From assembly GCF_024166365.1 (NCBI RefSeq), contig NC_064827.1, positions 50,868,635 to 50,932,634 of the forward strand: DNA of 64,000 nucleotides, given 5' to 3'. Every line of letters starts with the position of its first letter. Positions within the stretch are counted from its first letter, which is position 1. Both the position numbers and the translations under genes were made by a program. Below, in pieces: positions 1-11,777 of the stretch. The stretch comes from Elephas maximus indicus. Lineage: Eukaryota > Chordata > Mammalia > Proboscidea > Elephantidae. A model generated the notes under the pieces. That model saw nothing but the letters and a program-made list of their open reading frames with translations. It was not told where the DNA came from and made no database searches.

Positions 1-678
1 AAGGAAAACGGATGCACAAGAAATGATAGGAGAGAAGCTATGCAGGGGGAGCTGAGTGGGTGGACACAGAGAGCAGGATTAGTGGAAGCGATGACATGTT
101 TCAAAAGCTGATTAGAAATTCCCCAGGATGGCAGGAAAGGAGGTAGGGGAGAGATTTCTGTAAGAGGACCCAGCATAGGCAAAGACAGGACATATAAAAT
201 AGCTTGGCGTGCTTGGGAACCACAAGTAGGTTGGGAATTTTAGAATGTGAAGTATGAGGTAGGAACACGGGGCTGAGGCTAGAGTGTTAAGAGGGATTAG
301 GTCATGGAGGTCCTTGTAGGCTGTGATATGTAATGCATTTCCCCAGTAATTGATAAAGTATCAGTGAATGATTTTAAGCAGGAAGTAATATGACTGGTTT
401 AGATTTAGAAATATTACTCTGGAGGCCGAGTGGAAGATAAATTAGAAATGGAGCGGGAAGTCTACTGCAGCGTCTGTTTATGACAAATGATGAAAACGTA
501 AACGATAACAGAAGCCATGGAAAATAAGGGACACAATTAGGAGCTGTTTTAGGAGATAGAAATAGACAGGATTTGGGGGCCTATGGACTGGTGGACGCAT
601 ACACATGAGGGAGAATGAGGGGAAGAGATGCAGGAGGAAGGGAGGATGGATTGCAAAGGATGATGCATTTGGTATTAC
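1..678 (+). repeat. Old unassigned interspersed repeat, left part
   Basis: Purine-rich sequence with phrases typical of a very old mammalian interspersed repeat, such as a 'ggtcatggaggtccttgtagg' type block near 300-325 and 'aagcaggaagtaatatgact' near 377-396. It resumes after the SINE at 679-886. I cannot name the family with confidence. No ORF in it looks coding. Confidence 0.4.
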
Positions 679-886
679 CAGCCAGTTGCCATCAAGTCGA
701 CTACAACTCATGTCAACCCCATGTGTGTCCCAGTAGAACTGTGCTTCATAGTGTTTTCAGTGGCTGTTTTTTTTCCCCCCAGAAGTAGATTGCCAGGTCT
801 TTCTTCTGAGACTCCTCTGGGTAGACTCAAACTTCCAGTCTTTCAGTTAGCAGCCAAGCATGTTAACTGTTTGCACCACGCAGGGA
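679..886 (-). repeat. AfroSINE, older long subtype, antisense
   Basis: Read on the minus strand it begins with a tRNA-like head (CCCTGCGTGGTGCAAACAGTTAA, then GCTTGGCTGCTAACTGAAAG), has the middle block 'gacctggcaatctacttctg', and ends with the shared tail (catgagttgtagtcgacttgatggcaactgg). Its divergence suggests an old copy. It lies inside the unassigned repeat on either side. Confidence 0.8.
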
Positions 887-1330
887 GGTTTGATATTCAG
901 TGCGGTCAGTTTAGGTGCTTCTGCAATATTCAGGAGATGTTGCATACATGGGTCTGGAGCTTAGAGGAAGGTTCAAGCCAGAGATAGAAATTTGGGAATG
1001 ATTTGTCAGTGATAACTAAATTTATGGGAACGTGGCAGACTTTGGTACAAGGAGTGAAAAGCAAAGAAGGCCAAGGATGGGGGGCCCCAAGGATCATTGA
1101 CATTTAAGGATTGGGCAAGAGAAGACACTCAAGCAAAGGGAAATGAAGCAAAACTGTCAGAGAGGTGGGGGAGATGCAGAAGAATGTGACCTGATGAAAC
1201 AGAGTGAGTCCCTTTAAAAGTAGGGAAGTCATCCAGTTAACTGAGATGCTGTTCAGATGGTACTGGATAGCGTGTGCAGTTTAAGAGGGACCAACTGGGA
1301 GCAAGGAGTGCTGTGTTCCATCCTGACTAT
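887..1330 (+). repeat. Old unassigned interspersed repeat, right part
   Basis: Continues the purine-rich repeat seen upstream of the SINE, with phrases such as 'gggtctggagcttagaggaa' followed by 'gagatagaaatttgggaat' that recur in old mammalian repeats. No coding potential is visible. Confidence 0.35.
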
Positions 1331-1534
1331 GCCGCTGGGTACTTCTGTGGCTTTGGTTTATTAAATTAAGTCTCTGGGTCTCAGTTTTCATATCTGAAAA
1401 ATAAGTAGGCAATCTTGAATATAAGAGAACAAGAGCCTGATAATTTTTGTTCACCTGTGGATGAGGGTTTAAAGGCTGCCCTTGACAACACGCTTGTTAC
1501 CAGGGCAGGCTCTGGGATTACTCAGTTCTGGGCC

Positions 1535-1735
1535 CAAACTTTGAAGGCATCATTTACCAGTTCTGTGATTCTGGGCAAGTTACAAGTTACTTAAGCTCAT
1601 TAAGCCTTAGTTTCCTCAGAAATAAGTCTAATAAAAGTAGGGCTGTGTGTGTGTGTGTGTGTGAATATTTAAAGATACAAGCCATGTGACATGTTTAGCA
1701 CAATGCCTGTACAGTGTAAGTGTACAAACACACCA
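1535..1735 (+). repeat. MIR SINE relic with (TG)n
   Basis: The block 'gattctgggcaagttac' followed by 'agccttagtttcctca' is the core and 3' half of MIR. A (TG)10 microsatellite lies inside it at 1644-1663. Confidence 0.6.
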
Positions 1736-2867
1736 GCAACAACAAAACCCTGTGAAAATTATGATGAAGAAGGAAGTTGCATTAGACCATCTCTAGAGTC
1801 CTTCTCAGCTCAGCACCCTTTGTGTATGCGTCCCTTTTTGTCTGTGATGCTCTGATGAGCCACTCAATAGGAATTTATCTCCTAAATATTGACTAAGAAG
1901 AAGGATTTTTTTTCCTTACTGCTGACATATTTTTCAGAGCCAAGAGACAATATTCTGATGCAAAAAATACAACATAAAATGCAAAGACGCTAAAAAAATA
2001 GAAAAGCAAACCAGAATGTGGCTCCCTCCTCCTCTCCTCCTGAGGCAGGTAAGGAGCCTGTGCTGCACGGAATTGAAAGAGTGCCTTCCACTAATGACCC
2101 GTAATAAATTGTTTCCTCCATCCAGTCACTGGGACTGGTGATTATTTGTTTCTCAGCATTTTGTAGTAAAATGAGAATGAACTCTGAACTTGGAAAGAAT
2201 GTGGTGGCTGAGTATTCCTCTTTCTTTTATCACACCTGGTCAGGGGGTCTCATTGCTTTCCCCGTGAGAGTAACGTTGTAGGCACCTTTCGTTTGTGCAA
2301 CATCTGTAAATATGCAGGATTTATAAGAAATGGGCTATTAATTTGGATCCCAGACTAAATTTAGGACCCAGCAAGGTGGAAAGATAAAGAGGTCTGACTT
2401 AAAGCATGTTACACAGCAGGAGTGAGAAGGTGAGAAGGTCTCACCTTTGGGGTGACCAAAGTGATTATTTTGCAATGCAAAGCCATGCTTGTCTGCCTGC
2501 AAAGCCAGGCTAATGTGACCACATGGATTAAAGACCCAGAAAAGAAGTAAGAATTATGGTTTACGTACTAATCACTTTTTTTTTTATTTGTAAAAAAAGA
2601 CCTTGGTTTGCATTTTCTAGGTATTATTTGAGCTGCTCACCTCTGGATAAACCCTCAACCCCAATTCCCACCCATTGCCCAACTTACCTGCTTGAAATGC
2701 AATACCACTGCTCTCACCCATGGAAAATAATTATTATGGAAATCTGTTTTTGGACACACATCTTTATATGCTAGCATTCAAGAAATTTCAAGAGATTTAT
2801 TCTGATAATATATGGGATAAACTTAAACCCAGTTTGTCAGGAATCATATACTTTTTGCTCTCTGTGT
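1736..2867. other. No recognised feature
   Basis: AT-rich sequence with scattered homopolymers (T run near 2576). Two short ORFs overlap it, but nothing about their composition, start context or surroundings supports a gene. Confidence 0.6.
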
Positions 2868-2925
2868 GTGGTTGCTAGGAGTCGGAATTGACTTGGCGGC
2901 AACGGGTTTGGTTTGTTTTAGAATA
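2868..2925 (+). repeat. AfroSINE 3' tail fragment
   Basis: Only the tail is present: 'gctaggagtcggaattgac' then 'ttggcggcaacgggtttggtt'. It is either severely 5'-truncated or the remnant of a decayed copy. Confidence 0.7.
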
Positions 2926-2959
2926 GCCAGGTGCATTTCTAAGCTTTTTCTTATTTAAT

Positions 2960-3135
2960 ATATTCACAGTGATCCCACAGTTAGGGCTGTTGTTCCCCCC
3001 ATTTTACAGTTGAGAGATCTGTGGTTAGTAATGAAAAGTAATTTGCCCAAAGACACGTAGCTAAACAGTGTTGGAGTCAAATTTAAACCCAGGTCTGCCC
3101 AATTCCAAAGCCCATTCTTTGAGCTGATATGTAAT
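2960..3135 (-). repeat. MIR SINE relic, antisense
   Basis: Antisense MIR signature: 'ccccattttacagttgag', then 'taatttgcccaaagacacgta' and 'ttaaacccaggtctgcc'. Confidence 0.6.
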
Positions 3136-3937
3136 GCTTCTGTGTACAAAAAGGTATTCTTAAACTTTAAGAAATGTACATCCTTTTGCCCATTGGTACT
3201 TGCATTTTGCTTAGCTTGCTGCAGGATCTTTCTGTATTCCTTTATTATAATGCTTACTGCTTTGTATTATAGTTTGTTTCATTCTTTTTCAGAGTTCCTT
3301 GACTTTTTTGTGTGGTGGGAGATGGTAGTAGTGGTCATGAACTCCTTTGAGGGTTTATCAAAGTTAGGATCTCTCTCTGAAAAAATGGATATGCATTTAG
3401 ACTGGGTTGATGATTACTTACATAACATCATAGATTTTCCCCCAACAATATATAATTTGAGTGTACTTAGATTTTTCTAGCCCCATGGGATCACTCTTGT
3501 TTAGTATCCTAATACTAAATACCTCATAAAGGAAACCCATTTCCCTCCTGAAAATGTCTGAACGTTAGCTGTAAGTGTTTCTGAGTCTTCACTGTTATGT
3601 GTCACTTCTTGGTCCACCTACTGCTGCAGGACCAGCTCTCTCAGGTACTCCTCTCCAAGTGGACACAGCCCCTCCATCCATTCCCTAAGGCAGTGAAAAG
3701 ATAAGGCTAGAGACAGTGGTTGACACACTCAGTAAGAACCGGAGGATAACTTGAGGTAATTTAAGAGGAGGAAACACAAAAGGAAAAAAGCTAACAATTG
3801 GGCATTAGATGTAACTGCTATAAAATTTTCTTACAGAACACTTTAACCAATACATGGCCATCCTGTTGAATAAATGAAATAAGTGGATTAATGAAGGAAT
3901 AAATCTAAAGACCCTTTAGATATTAATGGACTAAACT
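3136..3937. other. No recognised feature
   Basis: Mostly unique-looking sequence. A 112-residue ORF at 3142-3480 (+) is hydrophobic and Phe/Leu rich, as expected of a T-rich strand. It has no recognisable domain and I do not call it a gene. Confidence 0.55.
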
Positions 3938-4099
3938 AAAACCAAACTCACTCCCATCAAGCCAATTTCGACTCACAGCAACCCTCTAGGACAAAGTACA
4001 ACTGCCCCATAGGGTTTCCAAGAAGCAGCTAGTGGATTTGAACTGCTGACTTGTGCTTAGCAGCCATAGCTCTTAACCACTGCACCACCAGGGCTCCAG
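3938..4099 (-). repeat. AfroSINE, antisense
   Basis: Starts with the reversed tail (accaaactcactcccatcaa, cgactcacagcaaccctcta) and ends with the reversed head (tagctcttaaccactgcacc, accagggctcc). Near full length at about 160 bp. Confidence 0.88.
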
Positions 4100-4109
4100 G
4101 GGTTCAAAT

Positions 4110-4740
4110 TCTTGCACAAGACTGTAAGTTCCTTAAGGGTAAGAATTTTCTTCTGTGTTCTTCACCATTCTAAACTTAGAAGCTGGTGCTCAAAAACTAT
4201 TTGTTAAATATATTGAACGAATAAATTCATGAGCCCAAGAAAGGCAACGCTTTTCCACTGGAATAATACAGAAGTTTAGTTCCTCTTGTTTAAACTCCTT
4301 TAAGGCCAGGCTAGAATCCTTTTAAAGAGTATTCCCAAATACAAGAGCAGTAAGCCCCCAAAAGAGAATTCTGCCATCACCTCCACAACACTGTTTATAA
4401 AATACCACCCTTTCCCACTTAGTACACTTTCTAGTTATTTTTATGTAATTCCCTATCTTTTCCACTAGTCTATGAGCTCATAAACTCTGTAAGTCATTTT
4501 TATACCCAGATTTTAGACAGAGCAACTCAATAAATATTTGTTGAAGAAGACCTGTTGAATCAATGAATGAATGAAAAATTCAATTAATCAATTGGTTAAT
4601 CCATGGATCACAGATTGTATTAGACTGTAAAAACTTTGCAAAGGCTATTCTACCCTTTGTTTTCCTGTCCTGTGGCATAGAATCTAGCACATTGTAGGTG
4701 TATCACTAAATGTTTGCTGAATGAAATAAATACACACATA
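4110..4740 (+). repeat. L2-like LINE 3' ends
   Basis: Three successive blocks have the L2 3'-end pattern 'gactgtaag...ttcc', '...gtgctcaaaaactatttgtt' and 'gaatgaatgaa'. They lie near 4110-4230, 4420-4575 and 4610-4735, and may be separate fragments. Confidence 0.5.
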
Positions 4741-4899
4741 AATGGTAGTCTTGGTCAAGTAGCGTGATTATATATTTTTTGTCCAATTTGAGACCCTTTG
4801 TTAGCCTAAGCAAGCACTATTAATAATTATGCCAGGATAACAGGCATAGCCCAAAACTGCCCGGGAAAACTGGGAGATTTGGTCACCTTTTAGGCAAAG

Positions 4900-5088
4900 A
4901 AGGTCCCTGGGTGGCGCAAACGGTTTGCACTTGGCTACCCACCCAGTGGTGCATTGGAACAAAGGCCTGGCGATCTACTTCTGTAAAGATGATAGCCAAG
5001 AAAACCCTATTGAGCTCAGTTCTACTCTGTAACTCATGGGTTGCCATGAGTTGGAATCAACTTGATGGCAACTGGTTTGGTTTTTTGG
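4900..5088 (+). repeat. AfroSINE, older long subtype
   Basis: Head 'ccctgggtggcgcaaacggt', middle 'aaggcctggcgatctacttc', tail 'ttgccatgagttggaatcaa' then 'cttgatggcaactggtttgg'. This is the same subtype as the copy at 679-886. Confidence 0.88.
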
Positions 5089-5769
5089 ATGGATAAGAAT
5101 GATACCAAACAAAGTAGATTTTTGTTTAGGAAAAATAAACACCAAAGACATTGTAATGCAGCTCCCCTTAACTTTTTTTTTAATCCCACTCCATGCCATG
5201 AAGTAACCCCTAAAGAGTTGAGCTGCACGTATTATCTACCTTGGAAGTCCCAGGATCTTTCCTATGTCCAGGGGACCCTGAAGATTGGGAGGCTGACTCA
5301 AAACATTCCAGAGAGCAGTTGGGCATTTGTCTGATAGGCTGAGGGGTAAATTGTTGTAAGGACTTACATTTTTGTGTTTCTTTGATATAGAAAAGGAATA
5401 AACACCCCACGAATGCTACCCTAACACTCCCGGTTACTGAAAATTTTCCCAGCCTGCTTTGGTCTAAAGATTCTTCTTAGGGCCTCTTTGGACCAGATTA
5501 TAGCTCTTACATTTACCCACTAGCGGGTTAGATCTGCTTAGCTCAGACTAGGGCTAGCTGGCCTCCAGAGCCGGTGGTTTTGAGAGTGAACTCCCATTGC
5601 ATTCCAGGTGATGGGACAAAACTAGAATTTTATAAAATTGGATGACCAATTGCCCCAATACCAGTTTTTGGAAGGCCACCCTTTCCTATTGATTTGAAGT
5701 GCCAGCTCAGTCATGTGGCAGGTTTCCATGTATCTGTGGGTCTGTCTTCCCAAGCAATTGTTTTAAAAA
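5089..5769. other. No recognised feature
   Basis: Unique-looking sequence with overlapping short ORFs on both strands. None is supported. Confidence 0.5.
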
Positions 5770-5990
5770 GAGAGACATCGTCATTATCATTGCCCCTACC
5801 ACTTACTGAGAGCTTCTTTGGGGCTAGGAACTATACCACAAGCTTCACATGCATTATTTTATTTAATCCTCAAACAGTTCTATTGAGATTGGTGGGTACT
5901 ATTCATTCTGTATTTTTTTAGCAATGAGTAAATTGAATCATAGTAATGTCATATAAATTATCTAAGTAATCAACTTGCCCTAGTAAGGGA
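5770..5990 (-). repeat. MIR SINE relic, antisense
   Basis: Pattern 'tcattatcattgcccctacc', 'catgcattattttatttaat', 'cctcaaacagttctattgag' is the antisense MIR 'memory' block. Confidence 0.5.
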
Positions 5991-7110
5991 TGGAGACTGA
6001 CAATAAACTCTATATTAAAGATACATTTGTTTTTTAATGCATAATGTAAGCTCAAGAAACCAGAATGCTTCCTTAAAATCCTGAGCTTTGTAAAAAGAGA
6101 GTCCATTTCAAATATATTCTCCATTGGGAAGGTGGATATAAGCACACTTCCTGCCCCCCTCTGCTTCTGTGGCATCTTCTATGAAGGCTTTCTTTGGAGC
6201 ATTTTGCCAGAGCCTATTCCATTAATAAGGATTAAGGAGTTCATTCAACTGTGTAAACAAAGGCAGTTCTCTGATGTAAATTCATGTAAGGAATGAAGCA
6301 AAGGTATTTATTATTCATCACAGATATATTAAGTGAATGTGCTTCTTAATGCCTGCATTTGGGTTTTCCAGTCAACTTTCTAGGGCTAATTATTTATTAC
6401 TTTTATTCCTGGGTAAAGATTAGAAGTGAACTGGCTAAGGTATTCAGTTGAACTAGGGCTTGATAACTCCACTGAACACCAGAACCCCTTGGAATGTTTT
6501 CTAGTCAGAGAGGTCTCACTTCTTTATGAAATGATGAAAGTGTACACTATAAACAAAAACTCAATATATTCATATACTTTTGTATACACACACAAACACA
6601 CCCAGTCTCTGCCTCTGGTTCAGATATTAGTGTTAATTAAAATTCTGCTTTTTTTACGCCCTACCCCAACCACAAAAACATATATAATAAAATCAAATCT
6701 TAATTGCCCATTGAATTGGAGATTTGCACCATATTATAAAAGGATACAAAATAATCTCTCTCATAAATTGAAAATACTTGAAGAATTCTCTGAGAAACTC
6801 ATGAGTTCTTCAAACTCCCAAAGTGAAGTTTCTAATTAATGACAGCAGTTCACTTCTGCTTAAAAATTCTCTTAAATTCTTAAAAATTCTGCTTAAATTT
6901 CCTTTCTTATATGAATCGCCAGTCTGAATTTTGGGAGACAGCAAATTCCAAAGGAACAAAGCCTAGAGATAATTTTCCTGTTGTTGCTGTGTTTTTCCTG
7001 TTTGCACTTACTTTACTGTGTTCTTCTGCACTCGTCCATTCTGGCATTTTTTAAATGGGGAGAATCATACATTCACACATGTCAGAACCAAATGAGATCT
7101 TAGAAATCAT
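5991..7110. other. No recognised feature
   Basis: AT-rich DNA. The 137-residue ORF at 6426-6839 (+) has no recognisable domain and ends in AT-rich low-complexity sequence. A short imperfect direct repeat of 'cttaaaaattct' type lies at 6858-6898. Confidence 0.5.
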
Positions 7111-7779
7111 CTAGTTTAGAGATTCTCAAAGCGTGGTTCATGGATCCACAAGACCTTTTCAGGGGTCCCACGATATATTTTCATAACAATTTACTAACAG
7201 ACTCTTTGCCTTTTTCACGCTCACCCTCTCACATATTTGCAGTAAAGCTTTCCAGAGGCTGCCTATCGTGTAATATCACAACAGATCGAATATAGAAATA
7301 AATAGGAGAATCCAGCTGTCTTCTATTAACTAGACACAAGAGAGATTTGCAAAAATATAAAACAGTGCCGTTCTTCTCATTTTCTGTTGTAGAAAATATA
7401 TTTTTCATAAAATATGTTGTATATGTTAACTTGTATTATTGGAAACCCTGGTGGTGTAGTGGTTAAGTGTTACGGCTGCTAACCAAAGGGTCGGCAGTTC
7501 AAATCTGCCAGGCACTCCTTGGAAACTCTATGGGGCAGTTCTACTCTGTCCTATAGGGTCGCAATGAGTTGGAATCGACTCGAGGGCACTGGGTTTGGTT
7601 TTTGTTTTTTTAATGGGTTTATTAAGATTGTTCTTAAATTAATATTTTAAACATTTCGCCATTTTAAAGACTAGTACAGAAAACATTGTATAGATATACC
7701 CACGAAAACAAAAGTTCTCTTAGATCCGCAAAAATTTTTACGAGTGCAAAGGGATCTTAAGAACTTCTGATCTAGTTTA
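7111..7779 (+). mobile_element. hAT-type nonautonomous DNA transposon
   Basis: The element runs from 7119 to 7771 and is flanked by a perfect 8-bp duplication CTAGTTTA (7111-7118 and 7772-7779), the length expected for hAT elements. Its ends are 'gagattctcaaagcgtggtt' and '...aagaacttctgat'. The interior (gaatccagctgtcttctatt, agagatttgcaaaaatataa, cataaaatatgttgtatatg) resembles widespread mammalian MER-type hAT elements. It has no transposase. An AfroSINE at 7441-7611 interrupts it and is therefore younger. Confidence 0.8.
7441..7611 (+). repeat. AfroSINE, nested in the hAT element
   Basis: Full head-to-tail copy: 'ggaaaccctggtggtgtagt', 'gttacggctgctaaccaaag', 'ctatggggcagttctactct', 'atgagttggaatcgactcg' and a T-rich end. 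It is close to the common form, so relatively young. Confidence 0.93.
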
Positions 7780-7784
7780 GTTTA

Positions 7785-7870
7785 ATACCATCATTTTACA
7801 GGCAAGGAAACCGAGACTAAAGACTTCCCCAAGGGCGTAGTTAATGCATTTAAACCAGTGTTACATTCTC
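7785..7870 (-). repeat. MIR relic, antisense
   Basis: 'taccatcattttacaggcaa' then 'ggaaaccgagactaaagact' is the antisense MIR core. Confidence 0.5.
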
Positions 7871-8789
7871 CTCTCTCTCATGACTTTTCTAATCATTTCT
7901 TGGGTAGATCTAATACTATATTAGACTCTTAGAGAGCCAGGGCTATGTTATATGCTTCCGGCCTGTAGCATAATCATAGTTATGTAGAAAGCATTCAAAG
8001 TATACTTATTGAAAGAAACTTCTAGTGTGTTCTTCACGGGGTATAGGTAGCACATTCTTGCACAAAGCACTTGGTGTTAATATTCTAGCACTTCCACTGA
8101 TAGATCCAAAATAATTTAGTAATCTGCAACCCTGCCACCTAAGGATAAACACTGTCAATTTTTTTTATCCTGCTTTTTTTTTTTAAATATGATTTTGAGT
8201 ATTAGAGTCATATCCTAAATTTTAATGGGTTTTAATATAAGTGCCTTTGATCCTAGATAAAAGGTTGTATAAAGAGTGTTTTGGTAACTACATGCAATAT
8301 CTATCACTGGCTGGTTTATTCATGACTCAGCTCTTTCAAAGTACTTTAGATTCTAGGCAAATACAAATAATCATTATGTGGCTCTGAGTGGCTCCGCTTT
8401 GCCACGAGAGAGGTGGGAAGACTTTATGTTTGATAATTTTCCAACAAAGTATCCCACAAATGTGAATGATTTGGCCATTGTTAGCAGGTGCCAAAACAGA
8501 ACAGCTGGAGTTATTGTTTAAACTATTATTTATGAAAGGAAGAAAATGTGAATTATAAAGAATGTAAATCACAAAACAAATGTTCTAGTATTTAAAAACA
8601 AAATAACAACAGCAACCAAACAGTCGTGAGGTGAAGCACAGCAGGGGCAAGGTTCATCCCAGGCATCAGAATCTGTTTGATGATTCAATTGGGTTTTTGA
8701 GTTTGGGGTCCAAATTGACTAAGTAATCAATCTCATCTATCACTAAAGTAATGTAGATTTCACAGAAACAAAACAAAATATGGTGATCA
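7871..8789. other. No recognised feature
   Basis: AT-rich unique-looking sequence with T8-T10 runs near 8160-8185. Nothing supports a gene. Confidence 0.5.
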
Positions 8790-9570
8790 GTCACCTCATA
8801 ATTAAAAAGTACAAATGTAAATAACAACCAGAAGAAAATACCATTTCTTAAGTGTCAGAGTGGCAGGGATTAAAAAGTTACATAATACTCGGTGTTGGTA
8901 AGGATAGTAGAAATGTAAAATAAGTACAACCATTTGGAAGGCGACGTGGTAATATGTAGGAGAAATAAAAGGCGTTTATCTGCTCACTTAGCAAACCCCC
9001 TCTTTACTGATAATATTTAAGCAAGTTTGCAAAAGAATGCACAAGAACGTTTGTTGTACCATTATAAAAGCAAAAATTAGAAATAACCTACTGTATACTA
9101 ATGGTGGATCATTTTAATAATCTATGATATATTTAGCCAACAAAATTTAAAGAAATCATTAAAAGAATTGAGGTATATATTTATACACTGATATTGAATG
9201 CTTTACAGGATATACTGCTAAGATGCAGAAATGTATATATAGCATATTCCATTGGTGTAAAGGCAAAGGGTATGTGTGTGTGTATATATATATACACACA
9301 TACATGTACACACACACACATATATCACCAAATGAAAATAACAAAAATAGAAATCTTACATAACTGATGCATTCATAAGACTATATTGCATATATGTTTG
9401 TGTATGCGTAGAAAATTTCTGAAAGAAAAAAAAAAAAGCAAGAAATTGTTACCAGTGGCTATATCAGGTGAATAGAACTGGAGGTTGGAGTGGAGGAGGA
9501 AGGAGAATAGACTTTTACTTTTTGTTGGACTGTGGTCATGTATTACTTCTATAATTAAAAAAAAATTATG
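8790..9570 (+). repeat. Old L1-like (L1M or HAL1) 3' region
   Basis: Phrases 'ggcagggattaaaaagttac', 'accatttggaaggcgacgtg' and 'cattataaaagcaaaaatta' followed by 'gaaataacctactgta' are the degenerate L1M/HAL1 ORF2-to-3' pattern. The element is old and has no open frame. Confidence 0.5.
9270..9326. repeat. TG/TA/CA microsatellite, self-complementary
   Basis: A run of TG, then TATATATATATA, then CACACA. The TG and CA arms are complementary, so the tract can fold into a hairpin. Confidence 0.85.
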
Positions 9571-11615
9571 TTAATACAAAGCCTTAACATTTATACACCT
9601 TTTTTATCCAGAAGTACAATTTCTTGGAATTATTCCTTTGGAAATAATTATGTATGCATTTAAAGCCTTTGTCCTGATATTTTTTTTTACATTCTTAAAA
9701 ACTGTGAAGAAATAGCCACGTAAGATGAGTTAAACGAATTGTAACGCATTATTGAAAATAACATTGTACACCAGTATTCATTATACATTGCTTGATGATT
9801 CCCCCTTGAAAAGTATGTGCAGTGTAACTGAACCATCTGGAAGGAGGGAAATGAATGATTTTAATTTTCTCCTTCTGTGTAAAATATGTATTTACTATTT
9901 TCCAAAGAAAAGGTATCACCGTTGTTTTAAAAAGAAGTCATTTTCAGAAAATAAAAAATAAAATGTAAGACATTTAGATATTCCTGCTATGAACAAAACA
10001 AGCCTTCTTAATATTCTTTTAACATCCGCTTCCATATTTTCATAGCCCAGTCTATTTTTGTAGTCTAAAAAAAAAAAAAGGTGGTAAAGACAACTTTTTA
10101 GTTACTCTGTCATTTTTACATTATAAAGCCTATGTATATTTTTATATTATATTATAAAGCCTATGTATGTATGTCTTTATATTTACATAGACAGGCAATG
10201 GGTACTCTACCCATAGAATTAAAAAGTGAGTACAGAAGGGAAAAAAGCCCTGCTTCATGAATCGCATTCGGCTGAGATTGCCTGTCTATGCTGTCCTTAC
10301 ATTTAATATTGGGTTCATGTCCCCAGAGGATGCAAGTTTGGGCTTTAGCAATTTGGCTGCTGTTCAACTCTAGAAATATTCCTGATTAACAGCTTCAAAC
10401 GTAAACAGCATTGTTAGCAGCCGCTTGAACGCTTCAGTACGGAGACTCTTGCTACATTTAATCATTGTCTCACCCTGGCAATCAATACTAGCAACCTGTG
10501 CATCCTTACTTGGTTACCCCAAGCAGTGCAGAGCTGAGCTCGACAGGTTTCGTATGGTGCCTCACACTTTGGGGGGAATGTGTGAGCAAGGAGTGCTGAG
10601 AGTGCATTTTTATTCCTCCAAATTGCAACAGGAAGTGGCACCCGCAGCTGTCTAGCTTTGGAACATCTGAGCAGGTGTGTTAAAACTTCATCCTCACGCT
10701 GTCAAATGCAAAGGGGTGGAGTCTGCCTGCTTGCTTGTTTGCTTATTTATTTATCGTTTATGTTGAAATAAACCCTGCAGAAACAAGTACATGTCAGCAG
10801 AAGTTCATCTCACCATTCAAATGTTTGCTAAAATATTTGGATATTTGCAGGGAACATGGTTTGGGGCTTGAAAGAGGAATGCTTTCCTCCCGCTTTTTAG
10901 TTCTCCAAGAGACATGCTTCACTATTTGTTGGGACAGTTGTATATGTCTGGAAACCTATTGGACTGTCTTGTTCTTATAGATACAGACATTCAGATTCAG
11001 GAGGTGCTAGAACGTTAAATCAGGGATGGGAAAAGAAGTGATAAGAATTTTATTCTCTTGCGGAATTCATAAGCATTGTAATGCATTCTTACCCTGGATA
11101 ATGCTTTAGTAGCCTTCGGTGAGAATCTTAAATACTGGTTCTGGTTAATTTAAACCAAGCCAAAACACACACAAAGAAACCAGGTCATTGTTTTTGCACG
11201 TTTATGCCCTGCCCACTGGTATTCTGCAAGTGCAGTTTGCTCTTTAGAGAAGCGTGAAGAATGTGATAGAATTAAGGGGTATATGACTATGATTTTTAAT
11301 TTTTCTGCAGAAAATGGATCACCCACTTCCTTGTAAAATAAACTAGCAAATTTGTCATTCCAGTTTCTTTACAAATGAGAATTCAAATGTACCCATGGAA
11401 CCCCAATTTGCATACCTAACAGAATTTTTTTTTTTTTTTTTACAACTTCTTAAATGCCTGGGTACTCGATATGCTCAGAGAAAACGTAGTGTTGTTAGGA
11501 AGGAAAGAAAAAATGACCTATTTTATGCTGTCACTGAAGCTTTTTATATATGCAACTCCAACCCCCAAAAAACCCAGAAACCTCTGCACTATTGATAGAC
11601 GAATGCTTTTTTTTT
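9571..11615. other. No recognised feature
   Basis: Includes a duplicated 'attataaagcctatgtat' block (about 10121 and 10149) and a T run at about 11425-11441. 10240-10700 is the least repeat-like part. No ORF has a recognisable domain. Confidence 0.45.
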
Positions 11616-11730
11616 ACAAAAAAAAAACTTAAAAAAAATTTTTTATTGTGCTTTAAGTGAAAGTTTACAAATCAAGTCAGTCTCTCATACAAAAACTTAT
11701 TTACACCTTGCTATATACTCCCATATACTC

Positions 11731-11777
11731 TAGGGTTGCTATGAGTCGGAATCGACTCAACGGCACTGAGTTCTGAG
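11731..11777 (+). repeat. Very short AfroSINE/RTE tail insertion in L1
   Basis: About 47 bp of the shared tail (tagggttgctatgagtcgga, atcgactcaacggcactgag) interrupts L1 3'UTR sequence. The L1 target appears on both sides as 'atatactcc...' (from about 11713 and 11779), consistent with a severely 5'-truncated insertion with its own duplication. Confidence 0.75.

Noticed and set aside
3142..3480. 112-codon ORF on the plus strand
   Set aside because: Hydrophobic Phe/Leu-rich translation of T-rich DNA, no domain, no promoter or splice context.
6426..6839. 137-codon ORF on the plus strand
   Set aside because: No recognisable domain; the length is within chance expectation for a 64-kb AT-rich window.
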